From: Amycolatopsis palatopharyngis
Lineage (GTDB): Bacteria > Actinomycetota > Actinomycetes > Mycobacteriales > Pseudonocardiaceae
Reading direction: 5' to 3'
Length of the DNA: 64,000 nucleotides
NCBI RefSeq assembly: GCF_003385185.1
Contig: NZ_PQHZ01000002.1
Coordinates: 213,447 to 277,446 of the forward strand
Numbering within the stretch: the first letter of the stretch is position 1; each line of letters opens with the position of its first letter. The position numbers and the translations under genes were made by a program. Of the stretch, positions 10,512 through 19,488 are shown piece by piece. A model generated the notes under the pieces. It saw nothing but the letters and a program-made list of their open reading frames with translations, was not told the origin of the DNA and searched no databases.

Positions 10512-11174
10512 GTGAGCAATACCGCAAGTACGGTTGCGGTCGTGTCCACCGAGTCCGTGAGCCGTCAGGAACGTAAGCAGCGCACCAGACAGGCGCTGCT
10601 GAACTCGGCGCTGGAGCTGCTGGCGGACCGTGGGTTCGCCAGCTTGAGCCTGCGCGAGGTCACCAAACGGGCCGGAATCGTGCCCACCGCGTTCTACCGG
10701 CACTTCGAGTCGATGGACGAGCTCGGCGTGGCGCTGGTCGAGGAGGCCATGCGGACCCTGCGCAGGATGATCCGGGCGGCCCGCGACGACGTCACCAGTT
10801 ACGCCGGGCTGATCCACGCCTCCGTGGCCATCCTGTTCGAGCACGTCCGCGCGCACGAGGAGCACTTCCGCTTCCTCACCAGGGAACGCTACGGCGGGGC
10901 CGGTCCCGTGCAGCAGGCGATCAGCACCGAACTCAGGCTGTTCGCCAGCGAACTCGCGGTCGATCTGGCCCGCTTCGACTACCTGCGCGAGTGGACCACC
11001 GAGGACCTGCACATGATGGCCGACCTGATCGTCACGGCCATGCTGTCGACCGTGGTCGAACTGATCGAGGCGCGGCCCCGCGACGCGGAGACCGACGAAC
11101 GGATCGTGCGCACCGCCCGCAAACGCCTCCGGCTCATCGTGCTCGGCGCCGCCAGCTGGCGCAGTAAGCCCTGA
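10512..11174 (+). CDS. TetR-family regulator of the desaturase operon (DesT-like)
   Basis: A 220-residue regulator. The N-terminal helix-turn-helix (about residues 20-66: RQALLNSALELLADRGFASLSLREVTKRAGIVPTAFYRHF) is typical of TetR/AcrR proteins. The remainder is the all-helical ligand-binding domain, containing FEHVRAHEEHFRFLTRERYGG. It is divergent from the reductase-desaturase operon, and a 21-bp palindrome lies between them. By analogy with Pseudomonas DesT, it probably senses the acyl-CoA saturation state and adjusts desaturase expression. The GTG start at 10512 has GGGAGGTGAT upstream. The effector assignment is inference. Confidence 0.82.
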   Translation: MSNTASTVAVVSTESVSRQERKQRTRQALLNSALELLADRGFASLSLREVTKRAGIVPTAFYRHFESMDELGVALVEEAMRTLRRMIRAARDDVTSYAGLIHASVAILFEHVRAHEEHFRFLTRERYGGAGPVQQAISTELRLFASELAVDLARFDYLREWTTEDLHMMADLIVTAMLSTVVELIEARPRDAETDERIVRTARKRLRLIVLGAASWRSKP

Positions 11175-11263
11175 CAGAGTTCGCAAACAGCCCTTGAGTC
11201 GCTGCCGCGAGCCGGTGTCGTCGTGGTAAACCTGGTGATCGCGATTACAGTGACGGAGGTCTC

Positions 11264-12388
11264 GTGGTGGTGGATACCGGCTCGCTCACGGTCGGGGTGG
11301 TACGCGAGTCAAGATCGGGCGAAACGCGCGTCGCACTCGTGCCCAAACTCGTCGAACGGCTGCGCGGCCGGGGTCTTCGCATTGTCGTGGAGTCCGGAGC
11401 GGGGGCAAGTGCCCGGCTGGCGGACGAACTCTACGAGCAGGCGGGGGCGAGCATCGGCGACGCGTGGGCCGCTGACGTCGTGCTCAAAGTCGCTCCGCCG
11501 ACCCCGGACGAGGTGGGCAAGCTTTCGCGAGGAACCGTCCTGATCGGATTCCTCGCGCCACTGTCCGATGTAGAAGGGGTGCGCGCTCTGGAGGAGGCGG
11601 GCGTGACCGCGTTCGCGGTGGAGTCGATTCCACGGATCTCCAGGGCACAGGCGATGGACGCCCTGTCCTCACAGAGCAGTGTCTCCGGCTACCGCGCCGT
11701 GCTGCTCGCCGCACAGCGATTGCCCCGGTTCTTCCCGATGCTCACCACAGCCGCGGGGACCGTGCCGCCGGCGAAGGTACTGGTGCTCGGCGCGGGAGTG
11801 GCCGGTTTGCAGGCACTCGCGACGGCCAAACGCCTCGGTGCCCGGCCCACCGGATACGACGTCCGGCCGGAGGTCGCCGAACAGGTGCGCTCGGTGGGTG
11901 CCCAGTGGCTCGATCTGGGGATCGAAGCCGTTGGCGAGGGTGGCTACGCCCGCGAACTCACCGAGGAGGAGCGAGCCGAGCAAAAGCGCAGGCTGAGCGA
12001 GGCGATCACCGGGTTCGACGCGGTCGTCACCACTGCCCTTGTTCCCGGCCGCACGGCTCCCACCTTGGTCACCGCCGACGCCGTGCGGGGTATGCGGCCG
12101 GGCAGTGTCGTGGTCGACCTCGCGGGTGAGTCCGGTGGCAACTGCGAACTCACCGAACCCGGCGCCGAGATCGTCGCGCATGACGTCACGATCTGCGCGC
12201 CGCTGAACCTGCCCGCCGAGATGCCCGAACACGCCAGCGAGCTGTACTCCAGGAACCTGACCGAGCTGCTCGAATTGCTCGTCGACGCCGAGGGCGGACT
12301 CTCGCTGGACTTCTCCGATGAGGTCGTCGCGGGTGCCTGTGTCGCTGGTGCGGCCCCCGAGGTGCCCGAGACGAAGGGGAACGACTGA
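11264..12388 (+). CDS. pntAA: NAD(P) transhydrogenase alpha subunit part 1
   Basis: A 374-residue cytoplasmic NAD(H)-binding domain I of proton-translocating transhydrogenase. The N-terminus VGVVRESRSGETRVALVP and the dinucleotide fold VLVLGAGVAGLQALATAKRLGA match the alanine dehydrogenase/PNT family. The segment after LEEAGVTAFAVESIPRISRAQAMDALSSQSSVSGYRAV is the mobile region. The enzyme couples hydride transfer between NADH and NADP+ to proton entry, supplying NADPH. As in many actinobacteria, the alpha subunit is divided into two genes. The next gene starts on the last base of this stop codon (TGATG). Several GTG codons in a row (11264, 11267, 11270) could serve as start behind GGAGGT. 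Confidence 0.92.
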   Translation: MVVDTGSLTVGVVRESRSGETRVALVPKLVERLRGRGLRIVVESGAGASARLADELYEQAGASIGDAWAADVVLKVAPPTPDEVGKLSRGTVLIGFLAPLSDVEGVRALEEAGVTAFAVESIPRISRAQAMDALSSQSSVSGYRAVLLAAQRLPRFFPMLTTAAGTVPPAKVLVLGAGVAGLQALATAKRLGARPTGYDVRPEVAEQVRSVGAQWLDLGIEAVGEGGYARELTEEERAEQKRRLSEAITGFDAVVTTALVPGRTAPTLVTADAVRGMRPGSVVVDLAGESGGNCELTEPGAEIVAHDVTICAPLNLPAEMPEHASELYSRNLTELLELLVDAEGGLSLDFSDEVVAGACVAGAAPEVPETKGND

Positions 12389-12687
12389 TGCTCATCCAGA
12401 ATCTCGCGATCCTGGTGCTGGCCGGCTTCGTCGGCTTCGCCGTGATCTCCAAGGTGCCCAACACCCTGCACACACCCTTGATGTCGGGCACCAACGCGAT
12501 CCACGGGATCGTGCTGCTCGGCGGGTTGATCGTGCTGGGACTCGGCGCCGAGGGGGTGCTGAACAAGGTGTTGCTGGTGATCGCGATCGCCTTCGGCACG
12601 ATTAATGTCGTCGGCGGGTTCCTGGTGACCGACCGGATGCTGGCGATGTTCAAACAGAAGAAGCCCGAGGACGGGGCAGGCTCATGA
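12388..12687 (+). CDS. pntAB: NAD(P) transhydrogenase alpha subunit part 2 (membrane)
   Basis: A 99-residue membrane protein with three to four hydrophobic helices. It carries the conserved KVPNTLHTPLMSGTNAIHGIVLLGG segment of transhydrogenase domain II. It forms part of the proton channel with PntB. It is translationally coupled on both sides: it shares a base with the pntAA stop, and its own stop overlaps the pntB ATG (ATGA at 12684-12687). Confidence 0.92.
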   Translation: MLIQNLAILVLAGFVGFAVISKVPNTLHTPLMSGTNAIHGIVLLGGLIVLGLGAEGVLNKVLLVIAIAFGTINVVGGFLVTDRMLAMFKQKKPEDGAGS

Positions 12688-14069
12688 GCAGTGCCGTCGG
12701 TGTCCTGTACATCATCGCGTTCGCCCTGTTCATCTACGGATTGATGGGCCTGACCGGGCCACGTACGGCCGTACGTGGCAACTGGATAGCCGCGGTGGGC
12801 ATGGCCATCGCGGTGATCGCCACACTGTTGCTGCCCGGCATGGGCAACTGGTGGCTGATCGCACTGGGTATCGCGATCGGTGCGCTGGTCGGAGTGCCCG
12901 CGGCCCGTAAGGTCAAGATGACCGCGATGCCACAGATGGTGGCGCTCTTCAACGGGGTCGGCGGCGGGGCCGTCGCACTCATCGCGTGGGTGGAGTTCCG
13001 GACCACCGACGCTTACGCGCACGAACCCCGCTACGTGGCCATCGCGTCGTTGTTCGCCGCGATCGTCGGCTCGGTGTCCTTCTGGGGCTCCAACATCGCG
13101 TTCGGCAAACTGCAGGAGCTCATTCCCGGCCGTTCCGTCACCCTCGGCAGGTTGCAGCAGCCGCTCAACGCGCTACTGCTGCTCGCGGCACTGGCCTGCG
13201 CGGTGGTGATCGCCGCAGGCGGTGACGGCGAGCTGCTGATGATCGTCCTGTTGCTCGCCGCAGCGGCTTTCGGCGTCATGGTCGTGCTGCCGATCGGCGG
13301 CGCGGACATGCCCGTGGTGATCTCGCTGCTCAACGCCCTCACCGGGCTGTCGGCCGCGGCGATGGGGCTGGCGCTGGACAACACTGCGTTGATCGTCGCC
13401 GGCATGATCGTGGGTGCTTCGGGTTCGATCCTGACCAATCTCATGGCCAAGGCGATGAATCGTTCGATTCCGGCGATCGTCGGCGGTGGCTTCGGCGGAA
13501 CGACCGGCACGACGGGCGGGACCAAGACGGAGGACAGGCCGGTTCGCCGGACGAGCGCTGCCGACACCGCGATCCAGATGGCCTACGCGGGCCGGGTCGT
13601 GGTCGTGCCCGGATACGGGATGGCGGTGGCGCAGGCGCAGCACGCGGTGCGGGAGATGGCCGACCTGCTGGAGGCCAAGGGGATCACGGTGTCCTATGCG
13701 ATCCATCCGGTCGCCGGCCGGATGCCGGGGCATATGAACGTGTTGCTCGCCGAGGCCGACGTGCCCTACGACCAGCTCAAGGAGATGGACGAGAGCAACT
13801 CCGAGTTTCCCCAGACCGACGTCGCACTGGTGATCGGCGCCAACGACGTGACCAACCCCGCGGCCGAGACGGATCCGGGCTCGCCCATCTACGGCATGCC
13901 GATCCTCAAGGTGAACACCAGCAGGTCGGTGATCGTGCTGAAGCGTTCGATGAGTTCCGGTTTCGCCGGGATCGACAACGATCTCTTCTACGACGCCAGG
14001 ACGAGCATGCTCTTCGGGGACGCCAAGTCCTCGGTCGGTGAGATCGTCGAGGAGCTCAAGGGCCTGTGA
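12684..14069 (+). CDS. pntB: NAD(P) transhydrogenase beta subunit
   Basis: A 461-residue protein with about eight membrane helices in the first 260 residues (KVKMTAMPQMVALFNGVGGGA is the conserved domain II stretch). They are followed by the cytoplasmic NADP(H)-binding domain III (VVVVPGYGMAVAQAQHAVREMADLLEAKG, HPVAGRMPGHMNVLLAEADVPY, VIGANDVTNPAA, LKRSMSSGFAGIDN). Together with the two upstream subunits it completes the enzyme. All three genes overlap by a few bases, so they form one operon. Confidence 0.94.
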   Translation: MSSAVGVLYIIAFALFIYGLMGLTGPRTAVRGNWIAAVGMAIAVIATLLLPGMGNWWLIALGIAIGALVGVPAARKVKMTAMPQMVALFNGVGGGAVALIAWVEFRTTDAYAHEPRYVAIASLFAAIVGSVSFWGSNIAFGKLQELIPGRSVTLGRLQQPLNALLLLAALACAVVIAAGGDGELLMIVLLLAAAAFGVMVVLPIGGADMPVVISLLNALTGLSAAAMGLALDNTALIVAGMIVGASGSILTNLMAKAMNRSIPAIVGGGFGGTTGTTGGTKTEDRPVRRTSAADTAIQMAYAGRVVVVPGYGMAVAQAQHAVREMADLLEAKGITVSYAIHPVAGRMPGHMNVLLAEADVPYDQLKEMDESNSEFPQTDVALVIGANDVTNPAAETDPGSPIYGMPILKVNTSRSVIVLKRSMSSGFAGIDNDLFYDARTSMLFGDAKSSVGEIVEELKGL

Positions 14070-14105
14070 ACCGCCCGGCGGAGCCGGCCTGAGCGAGTGA
14101 GCCGC

Positions 14106-14795
14106 TCAGGCCAGGTTCGCCGCGGAGAAGGTGACCGGCGGCGCCTTTCGGGGCGTCCGCCGCGCCTTTGGCGGCTGTGCCGCCTTCGCCGGTGTTGCCG
14201 CGGCGGACATCGAGGCCTTTGCGGACTTTGAGGTCTTCGCGGGACTGGCCTTCGTGGTCTTCGGCGCCTTCGGAGTCTTCGAGGCCTTGGCGTCCTTGGC
14301 GGCCGGCTTCGTGGCAGCGCCCTGAGTGGCGGCGCGCTTGGTGGCCGACGTCTTGGTGGCGGACGCCTTCGCGGACGGAGCTTTCGCGGCCGGTGCCTTC
14401 GTGGCGGACGTCTTCGTTGAGGACGTCTTCACGGACGCGGTTTTCTTGGCCGTCTTCGCGGGTGCGGCCTTGACCGCTGTGGACTTGCGCGCGGCGGTCT
14501 TGTTCCCTGCCTTCGCCGTCGGCTTTTCGGTGCTCGCCTTCGCCGTGCTCGTCTTCGAGGTGCCTGCCCGCGTGCCACGGCTGCGGGGCTTGGCGTAGGC
14601 GCGCGGTGCACGTTTACGGCCACCGACGCGCCTTCCGTGCTCGACGTAGTCGTCGAACACCGCGCGCAGCGCCTTGGCGTTCGCGCCGGAGAGGTCGATG
14701 TCGTACTGGACACCGTCCAGTGCGAATCGGACGGACTCTGCGGCAGGCTCACCGTCGAGATCGTCCAGGACGTGAACCGCCTTGCTCTTGGCCAC
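14106..14795 (-). CDS. Lsr2-like nucleoid protein with a long histone H1-like Lys/Ala/Thr tail
   Basis: A 229-residue basic protein. The first 55 residues (VHVLDDLDGEPAAESVRFALDGVQYDIDLSGANAKALR) match the dimerisation domain of Lsr2, the actinobacterial H-NS analogue. Residues 56-80 keep a basic RKRAPRAYAKPRSRGTR stretch. The usual compact C-terminal AT-hook domain of Lsr2 (about 40 residues ending shortly after its RGR motif) is replaced by about 150 residues of degenerate KTSATKAPAAKA-type repeats like eukaryotic H1 or bacterial HupB/Hc1 tails. GGGGGAGG at 14801-14808 supports the GTG at 14795. It probably bridges DNA through the N-domain while the tail neutralises phosphate. It is a single-gene unit. 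Confidence 0.8.
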   Translation of the reverse strand: MAKSKAVHVLDDLDGEPAAESVRFALDGVQYDIDLSGANAKALRAVFDDYVEHGRRVGGRKRAPRAYAKPRSRGTRAGTSKTSTAKASTEKPTAKAGNKTAARKSTAVKAAPAKTAKKTASVKTSSTKTSATKAPAAKAPSAKASATKTSATKRAATQGAATKPAAKDAKASKTPKAPKTTKASPAKTSKSAKASMSAAATPAKAAQPPKARRTPRKAPPVTFSAANLA

Positions 14796-15027
14796 GAAGA
14801 CCTCCCCCGTGCTCGATTGTTGATCATGGTAACCGGCACGGTTACGACCTCGTCGAAGTACAACCGCCGAATTTCCAGCTTCCTGCGAAAGGATACCTCC
14901 CTGTCTCCCGAATCCCGTGTGGGGAGCCGGATTCGCGTCAGAGGTGCGGCAGCCCACATCGAAGGTCCCGCCGGAGATGTGTCCTAATTGGACAGGGTAG
15001 GGGACCGTGCCGGCAGGAGCCGGGGGC

Positions 15028-16398
15028 TCAGGGGGTGAGCGGGACGACGAGCCCGGCGTCGGCGGCCCGCGCGAGAGCCGGGTCGAGCGGGTCCGAGGCA
15101 CCGTCCGCCCAGCCCGCCTGAACGATGCGCACATCGGTCGCGCCGGTCTCGCTCGCGTAGGCGGCGCCGGCGAAACCCGGCTCTGGTGGTGCCCACTGGC
15201 CGGTCTCGGCAGCGAGGTCCACCATCGCGCCGTTGCCGGGAGTGTCGGACAGGCGCCTGATCTCCTCCGGCCGAACCTCTCCGGAGAATCTGAGTTCGGC
15301 GACGGACACGGCGATGCGCCTGCCGTTTTTCGTCGTGGTGAAGCTCCCCCTGGTCAGGCCGGCGCACTCCTGTGAGCGCAGTGCTCGCTGGAGTTCGCCG
15401 GTCGCGTGCGGCGCGCAGGTGGTGGACTCGGCAACCGCCACCGTGGTCAGTGGCAGACCGTCGATCATCCGCACAACCGGTTCGGCCTGCTGGTCGGAGG
15501 CATCCGCAGCCTCATCGCCACCGCTGGTGGCCGCCAGCACGACGGCCACGACCACGAGCGCCAGGAGCAGTCCGAACGCGGCGAACGGCAGCCAGCGCGC
15601 GATGGCGGGTTTCTCGGCACCGGGGGTGGACAGTTGTGGTGGCCGTGGAGCGGCCAATGGGCCGGGCGTCGCCGAGGTGGTGGCGGCGGCGGGGTCGCCC
15701 GGCGGACGAGGAGCGGGTGGGGCCGGCGCCGGGGCCTGCTCCTCCGCGTTCGGCCGCGGCTGGGGAGCCGGATGTGAAACCTGTGCCGACGCCTGCGCGG
15801 GGAAGCCCTCGGCGATCAGCAGGTTCGCTTCCTGTTCCTGCGTGTCCGGGGCAAGTGTGTTCAGCAGTTGCCGAACCACGGGCACCGGCATCGGCTCCCG
15901 CGCGGTGGTCAACGACACGATCGCGGCCAGCATGCTGGCCGGTGTCGGGTGCAGCACGCGGACTCTGCCGGCAAGGTCGGCAGCGGGTTGCTCCACCTTC
16001 CCGACGTACGGCCCGACCGCCACGACCGTGCCGATGGCGGGGGAGGCGCCAGCCACCGCCCGTATCCGCTCCTCGACGGCCGCCGCGATCGCCAGGGCGT
16101 CGGTGGCCGGATTGACGGCGTCGTCGGTGCGCACGAGCGGCCAGCCGTCGGCCTTCCACCTGTCCCGCAGTGGGGCGTCGAGGCGGACGGCGGGATCCGG
16201 CAGGTCCACCCCGACCACGATCACGATTCCGTCCGGGCGCAACACGATCGCGTCCACCGGTTCGGTACAGCCCTCGGGGCGTGCGCCGATGAGCGCGATG
16301 CCGCCGATCACCGTGCTTCCCCGCCCGAGCGCGGTCAGTGCGGCACGAACGTCCTCGGAGACCACCGCTGATCGTCGGGCGAGCCGGACCAGTCGCAC
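15028..16398 (-). CDS. Single-pass membrane protein with NERD-like N-terminal domain, unknown function
   Basis: A 456-residue protein. The N-terminal about 190 residues contain VDAIVLRPDGIVIVVGVD, reminiscent of the nuclease-related NERD core (D...P.GI.VIE.K) but without the catalytic Lys, so nuclease activity is doubtful. A proline/alanine-rich disordered linker (about 205-265) leads to one transmembrane helix (WLPFAAFGLLLALVVVAVVLA). An extracytoplasmic C-terminal domain follows, with two cysteines and the pattern TTCAPHATGELQRALRSQECAGLTRG. The topology suggests a cytoplasmic sensor domain and an external domain. TGGGAGG supports the GTG start. I do not recognise a named family. Confidence 0.65.
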   Translation of the reverse strand: MRLVRLARRSAVVSEDVRAALTALGRGSTVIGGIALIGARPEGCTEPVDAIVLRPDGIVIVVGVDLPDPAVRLDAPLRDRWKADGWPLVRTDDAVNPATDALAIAAAVEERIRAVAGASPAIGTVVAVGPYVGKVEQPAADLAGRVRVLHPTPASMLAAIVSLTTAREPMPVPVVRQLLNTLAPDTQEQEANLLIAEGFPAQASAQVSHPAPQPRPNAEEQAPAPAPPAPRPPGDPAAATTSATPGPLAAPRPPQLSTPGAEKPAIARWLPFAAFGLLLALVVVAVVLAATSGGDEAADASDQQAEPVVRMIDGLPLTTVAVAESTTCAPHATGELQRALRSQECAGLTRGSFTTTKNGRRIAVSVAELRFSGEVRPEEIRRLSDTPGNGAMVDLAAETGQWAPPEPGFAGAAYASETGATDVRIVQAGWADGASDPLDPALARAADAGLVVPLTP

Positions 16399-16607
16399 CC
16401 GAGCCTCCCAAATCGGTTGTTGTCTCTACACGCTAGTGCGCCGGTCTTTTTCGCACTTCAGAGAGGTGCTCACCTACTCAGGTATCACCCGAATGAGGGG
16501 TAGCAGAAGTTCGATGAGCGGAACGTAGTTGTTGACAGTGATTGCTATCACCTAGTTGAGTGGCTACTCGTCAGTACACGGGGGCTGTCAGAAACAGGAG
16601 ACGCAAG

Positions 16608-18089
16608 ATGCGCACACGATCCGCGCGGCTGCGGCGATCATTCGCGATCGCCGCCGCCGTCGTAGTTCTCCCGGTTACGGGCGCCGTGCCCGCAACGGCC
16701 GACACCCAGGAATCGCTCACTCCAGTTTCGGACACGCTCGGCGCGCTGCTGTCGTCCGCGGCGGGCTCGGCCAGTGTGACCACGCTCGTGCACGGCACCG
16801 ATCTCGCCGCCGCGGAGCGAGCGGTGAGCGAAGCGGGGATGCAGCGGATCACCAGCTTCCGCAAGATCGGCGTCGTAGCCGCCAAGGGCACCGCCGACCA
16901 GGTGCGTCAGGTGCGCGCGGCCGACGGTGTGACCTATCTGGAGAACAACGACCCGATCACCATGTTCGGGACCTCGGGCACCGAGGCGACCCGCAGCGCC
17001 GAGGCCCGCAGCACGCTGACCGGCGCGAACGGTGCCCCGCTCGACGGCAGTGGTGTTTCCGTTGCGGTCATCGACACCGGCGTCGATCCCACCCACCCAG
17101 CGTTCCGTGGCGCCGACGGTTCCAGCCGGGTCGTACGCAATCTCAAGAGCCTCTGCCAGCAGGGCACCGACACCGGCTGCATCGTGTCGGTACCGAACTC
17201 GGTCGACACCGACACACTTTCCCTCGGTGGTCACGGCACACACGTCACCGGGATCGCCGCGGGCAACACCCTGTCTCTGAGCGACGGCAGCAAGGTCGGC
17301 GGCTCGGCCCCCGGTTCGAAGATCGTCTCCATCTCCACCGGTGCCGCACTGGTGGTGCTCGGCAGTGACGCCGCGCTCAACTGGGTCCTGGAGAACCACG
17401 CCGCCCCCTGTGGTGCGGGTGTTCCCGCCACCACCTGCCCGCCGATCAAGGCGGTGAACAACTCCTATGGGCCCAGTGGCGGAGGTGAGTTCGACCCGAA
17501 CTCGGCCACGGTCAAGCTGCAGCGAGCACTGGCTGACGAGGGCGTGGTGACCGTCTGGGCCAACGGCAACGACGGTGGCGACGGCTCGCAGAACCTGTCC
17601 AACCCGCCCGGGCAGGACCCGACTCCCGGCGTGTTGTCCGTGGCGTCCTATTTCGACCAGGGCACCGGAACCCGGGACGGCTCCGTTTCGGACTTCTCCT
17701 CCCGCGGTTCGGCCACGGAGCAGCAGAGCTGGCCGGACATTTCGGCTCCTGGCGAGGAGATCCTCTCCTCTTGCCGCGTCTACCTGCCGATCTGCTCGAC
17801 CGGTCTGCAGCCGAAGAACGGGCCCGGGCTGCTCGACCTGGGGACGTACAACGTGATCAGCGGCACCTCGATGGCCGCACCGCAGATCACCGGCATCGTG
17901 GCGCAACTGTTCCAGGCCAAGCCGAACGCGACTCCCGCGGAGATCGAGGACGCGCTCAAGTCAACGGCCTACAAGTTCAGTGACGGCGCGGCCTACGAAC
18001 CGGCCGGCCCGTACACGTCCAGCTTTGACAAGGGCACCGGCCTCGTCGACGTCGTCGCCGCGGCCAACTCGCTCGGCGCCACTTCCTGA
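16608..18089 (+). CDS. Secreted subtilisin-like serine protease (S8)
   Basis: A 493-residue preproprotein. A Sec-type signal peptide (to about A31, VPATA-D) is followed by an inhibitor-like pro-region (about 55-118, with VSEAGMQRITSFRKIGVVAAKGTADQVRQV). The peptidase S8 domain has an intact triad: Asp156 (VIDTG), His209 (GGHGTH) and Ser421 (SGTSMAAP), with the oxyanion Asn in ANGNDG. Four to six cysteines suggest disulfides in the mature enzyme. ACAGGAG at 16594-16600 sets the ATG at 16608. A TTGACA at 16532-16537 may be its -35 element. It probably degrades extracellular protein or processes exported proteins. Confidence 0.92.
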   Translation: MRTRSARLRRSFAIAAAVVVLPVTGAVPATADTQESLTPVSDTLGALLSSAAGSASVTTLVHGTDLAAAERAVSEAGMQRITSFRKIGVVAAKGTADQVRQVRAADGVTYLENNDPITMFGTSGTEATRSAEARSTLTGANGAPLDGSGVSVAVIDTGVDPTHPAFRGADGSSRVVRNLKSLCQQGTDTGCIVSVPNSVDTDTLSLGGHGTHVTGIAAGNTLSLSDGSKVGGSAPGSKIVSISTGAALVVLGSDAALNWVLENHAAPCGAGVPATTCPPIKAVNNSYGPSGGGEFDPNSATVKLQRALADEGVVTVWANGNDGGDGSQNLSNPPGQDPTPGVLSVASYFDQGTGTRDGSVSDFSSRGSATEQQSWPDISAPGEEILSSCRVYLPICSTGLQPKNGPGLLDLGTYNVISGTSMAAPQITGIVAQLFQAKPNATPAEIEDALKSTAYKFSDGAAYEPAGPYTSSFDKGTGLVDVVAAANSLGATS

Positions 18090-18107
18090 CCGGCAACGGT
18101 GTGTGAT

Positions 18108-18155
18108 CCGGCGGCGACCCGCTGCGGCGAAATGCCGCTGCCGGGTCGCCGCCGG
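18108..18155 (+). terminator. Strong hairpin after the subtilase gene
   Basis: CCGGCGGCGACCCG (18108-18121) pairs perfectly with CGGGTCGCCGCCGG (18142-18155). Inside it GCGGC/GCCGC can extend the stem. It starts 18 bases after the stop codon. No T-run follows, which is common for actinobacterial terminators. Confidence 0.65.
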
Positions 18156-18309
18156 CGTTATGCGGACCGAACAGGAGTGAGACTTCTGGGGTTCGTGTGG
18201 CCAAAAGGCATGATTGCGGTGCACAATGTGCGTGGAGTCGCTACGAGTGCATCCGATGCTCGCGAGGTCGTAGGGGAAGACGCCCCTCGTCGAGTAGCGG
18301 AGGTCAGCA

Positions 18310-18813
18310 GTGAGCACCCGTGGCAACACCCGTGGCGTGGTGTACGTCCACTCGTCGCCGTCTGCGGTATGTCCGCACGTCGAGTGGGCTATTTCGGGCA
18401 CCCTAGGTACCCGTGCAGATCTACAATGGACGGCGCAACCCGCCGCCCCCGGTCAGTTGCGCGCAGAGTGCAGCTGGCGCGCGCCCGCAGGTACCGGTGG
18501 CAAGCTCGCCGGCGCGCTGAAGGCATGGCCGATGGTGCGGTTCGAAGTCGCCGAGGAACCGAGTCCCGGAGTGGACGGTGAGCGATTCTGCTATGCGCCG
18601 GGTCTCGGACTGTGGCACGGCCGGACCAGCGCCAACGGAGACATCGTCGTCGGCGAGGATCAGTTGCGGTCGTTGGTGGCCAGGAGCAGGGCGGGTGAGG
18701 CGCTCGCGCACAAGCTCGACGAGTTGCTCGGCGCCAATTGGGACGAGGCGCTGGAGCCGTTCCGGCACGCCGGTGACGGCGCACCGGTGACCTGGCTGCA
18801 TCAGGTGGGCTGA
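18310..18813 (+). CDS. DUF3145 family protein
   Basis: A 167-residue cytosolic protein (GVVYVHSSPSAVCPHVEWAISGTLG..., WRAPAGTGGKLAGALKAWPMVRFEV, HDxL-like HKLDELLGANWDEALEPFRHAG). The pattern is characteristic of the actinobacterial DUF3145 family, which commonly lies beside the FAS-II genes as here. Its biochemical role is unknown. GCGGAGG at 18297-18303 supports the GTG start at 18310. Confidence 0.8.
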   Translation: MSTRGNTRGVVYVHSSPSAVCPHVEWAISGTLGTRADLQWTAQPAAPGQLRAECSWRAPAGTGGKLAGALKAWPMVRFEVAEEPSPGVDGERFCYAPGLGLWHGRTSANGDIVVGEDQLRSLVARSRAGEALAHKLDELLGANWDEALEPFRHAGDGAPVTWLHQVG

Positions 18814-18885
18814 GCGAATCGGCACCCATCCGTCCATGGAGCCTGGGCACCGCGCACGACGGAGGCGGTTGTTTAGGGTTGGCGG

Positions 18886-19482
18886 GTGAGCAGCACTCCG
18901 ACGACCGTGCCGGGCCGCCCGCGATGGCTGGTGCCGGTGCTGATCGTCGTCGTGTCGCTGACGGTGGGCGCCGGGCTGCTGGCGCGCGAGCTGTACCGGT
19001 TGCCCGCGGACGTGACCGTACCGCCGGTGACCGTGCCGAGTACCACCTCGCTGGCCCCCGCCGAGCAGCCGGGATCGCCGACCGTCGAGCTTACTCCCGG
19101 TGCGGCGGCGCATCCGGCACATGAGCCGGTGCGTCAGTTGCTGCAGACCTACTTCGACGCCATCAACGGGCGCAGTTACGAGCGGTGGAAGACGACGGTG
19201 ACCGCCGACCGGATCCAGGCGCAGCCTCGGCGTGAATGGCTCGTCGACTACCGCTCCACCAGGGATGGCAGCATCATCGTCCGGCGGATCGAGACCAGGC
19301 CCGACCAGCGGCTACAGGTGCTGGTCGGGTTCACAAGCACTCAGGATCCCGAGGACGCGCCGCTGGCCCTGCCGGTCGGGTGTATCCGCTGGAACCTGAC
19401 CCTGCCCCTGCAACGGGAGAACGGTCAGCTCAGGATCGCGGCGGTACCCGCGGGCACGATCCCGCACCGCGAGGCCTGCTGA
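18886..19482 (+). CDS. Membrane-anchored extracytoplasmic protein, unknown function
   Basis: A 198-residue protein with one N-terminal membrane anchor (VPVLIVVVSLTVGAGLLA, about 15-32) and a Pro/Thr-rich spacer. The C-terminal about 110-residue domain (LLQTYFDAINGRSYERWKTTVTADRI...) has the look of an NTF2-like/SnoaL cone fold: helix, 'AxNxRxYxxWxxxVT', then beta strands. Such domains often bind small ligands or stabilise envelope complexes. It is a single gene, followed by a cluster of 22-bp palindromes. No specific function can be assigned. Confidence 0.7.
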   Translation: MSSTPTTVPGRPRWLVPVLIVVVSLTVGAGLLARELYRLPADVTVPPVTVPSTTSLAPAEQPGSPTVELTPGAAAHPAHEPVRQLLQTYFDAINGRSYERWKTTVTADRIQAQPRREWLVDYRSTRDGSIIVRRIETRPDQRLQVLVGFTSTQDPEDAPLALPVGCIRWNLTLPLQRENGQLRIAAVPAGTIPHREAC

Positions 19483-19488
19483 CCCCCT

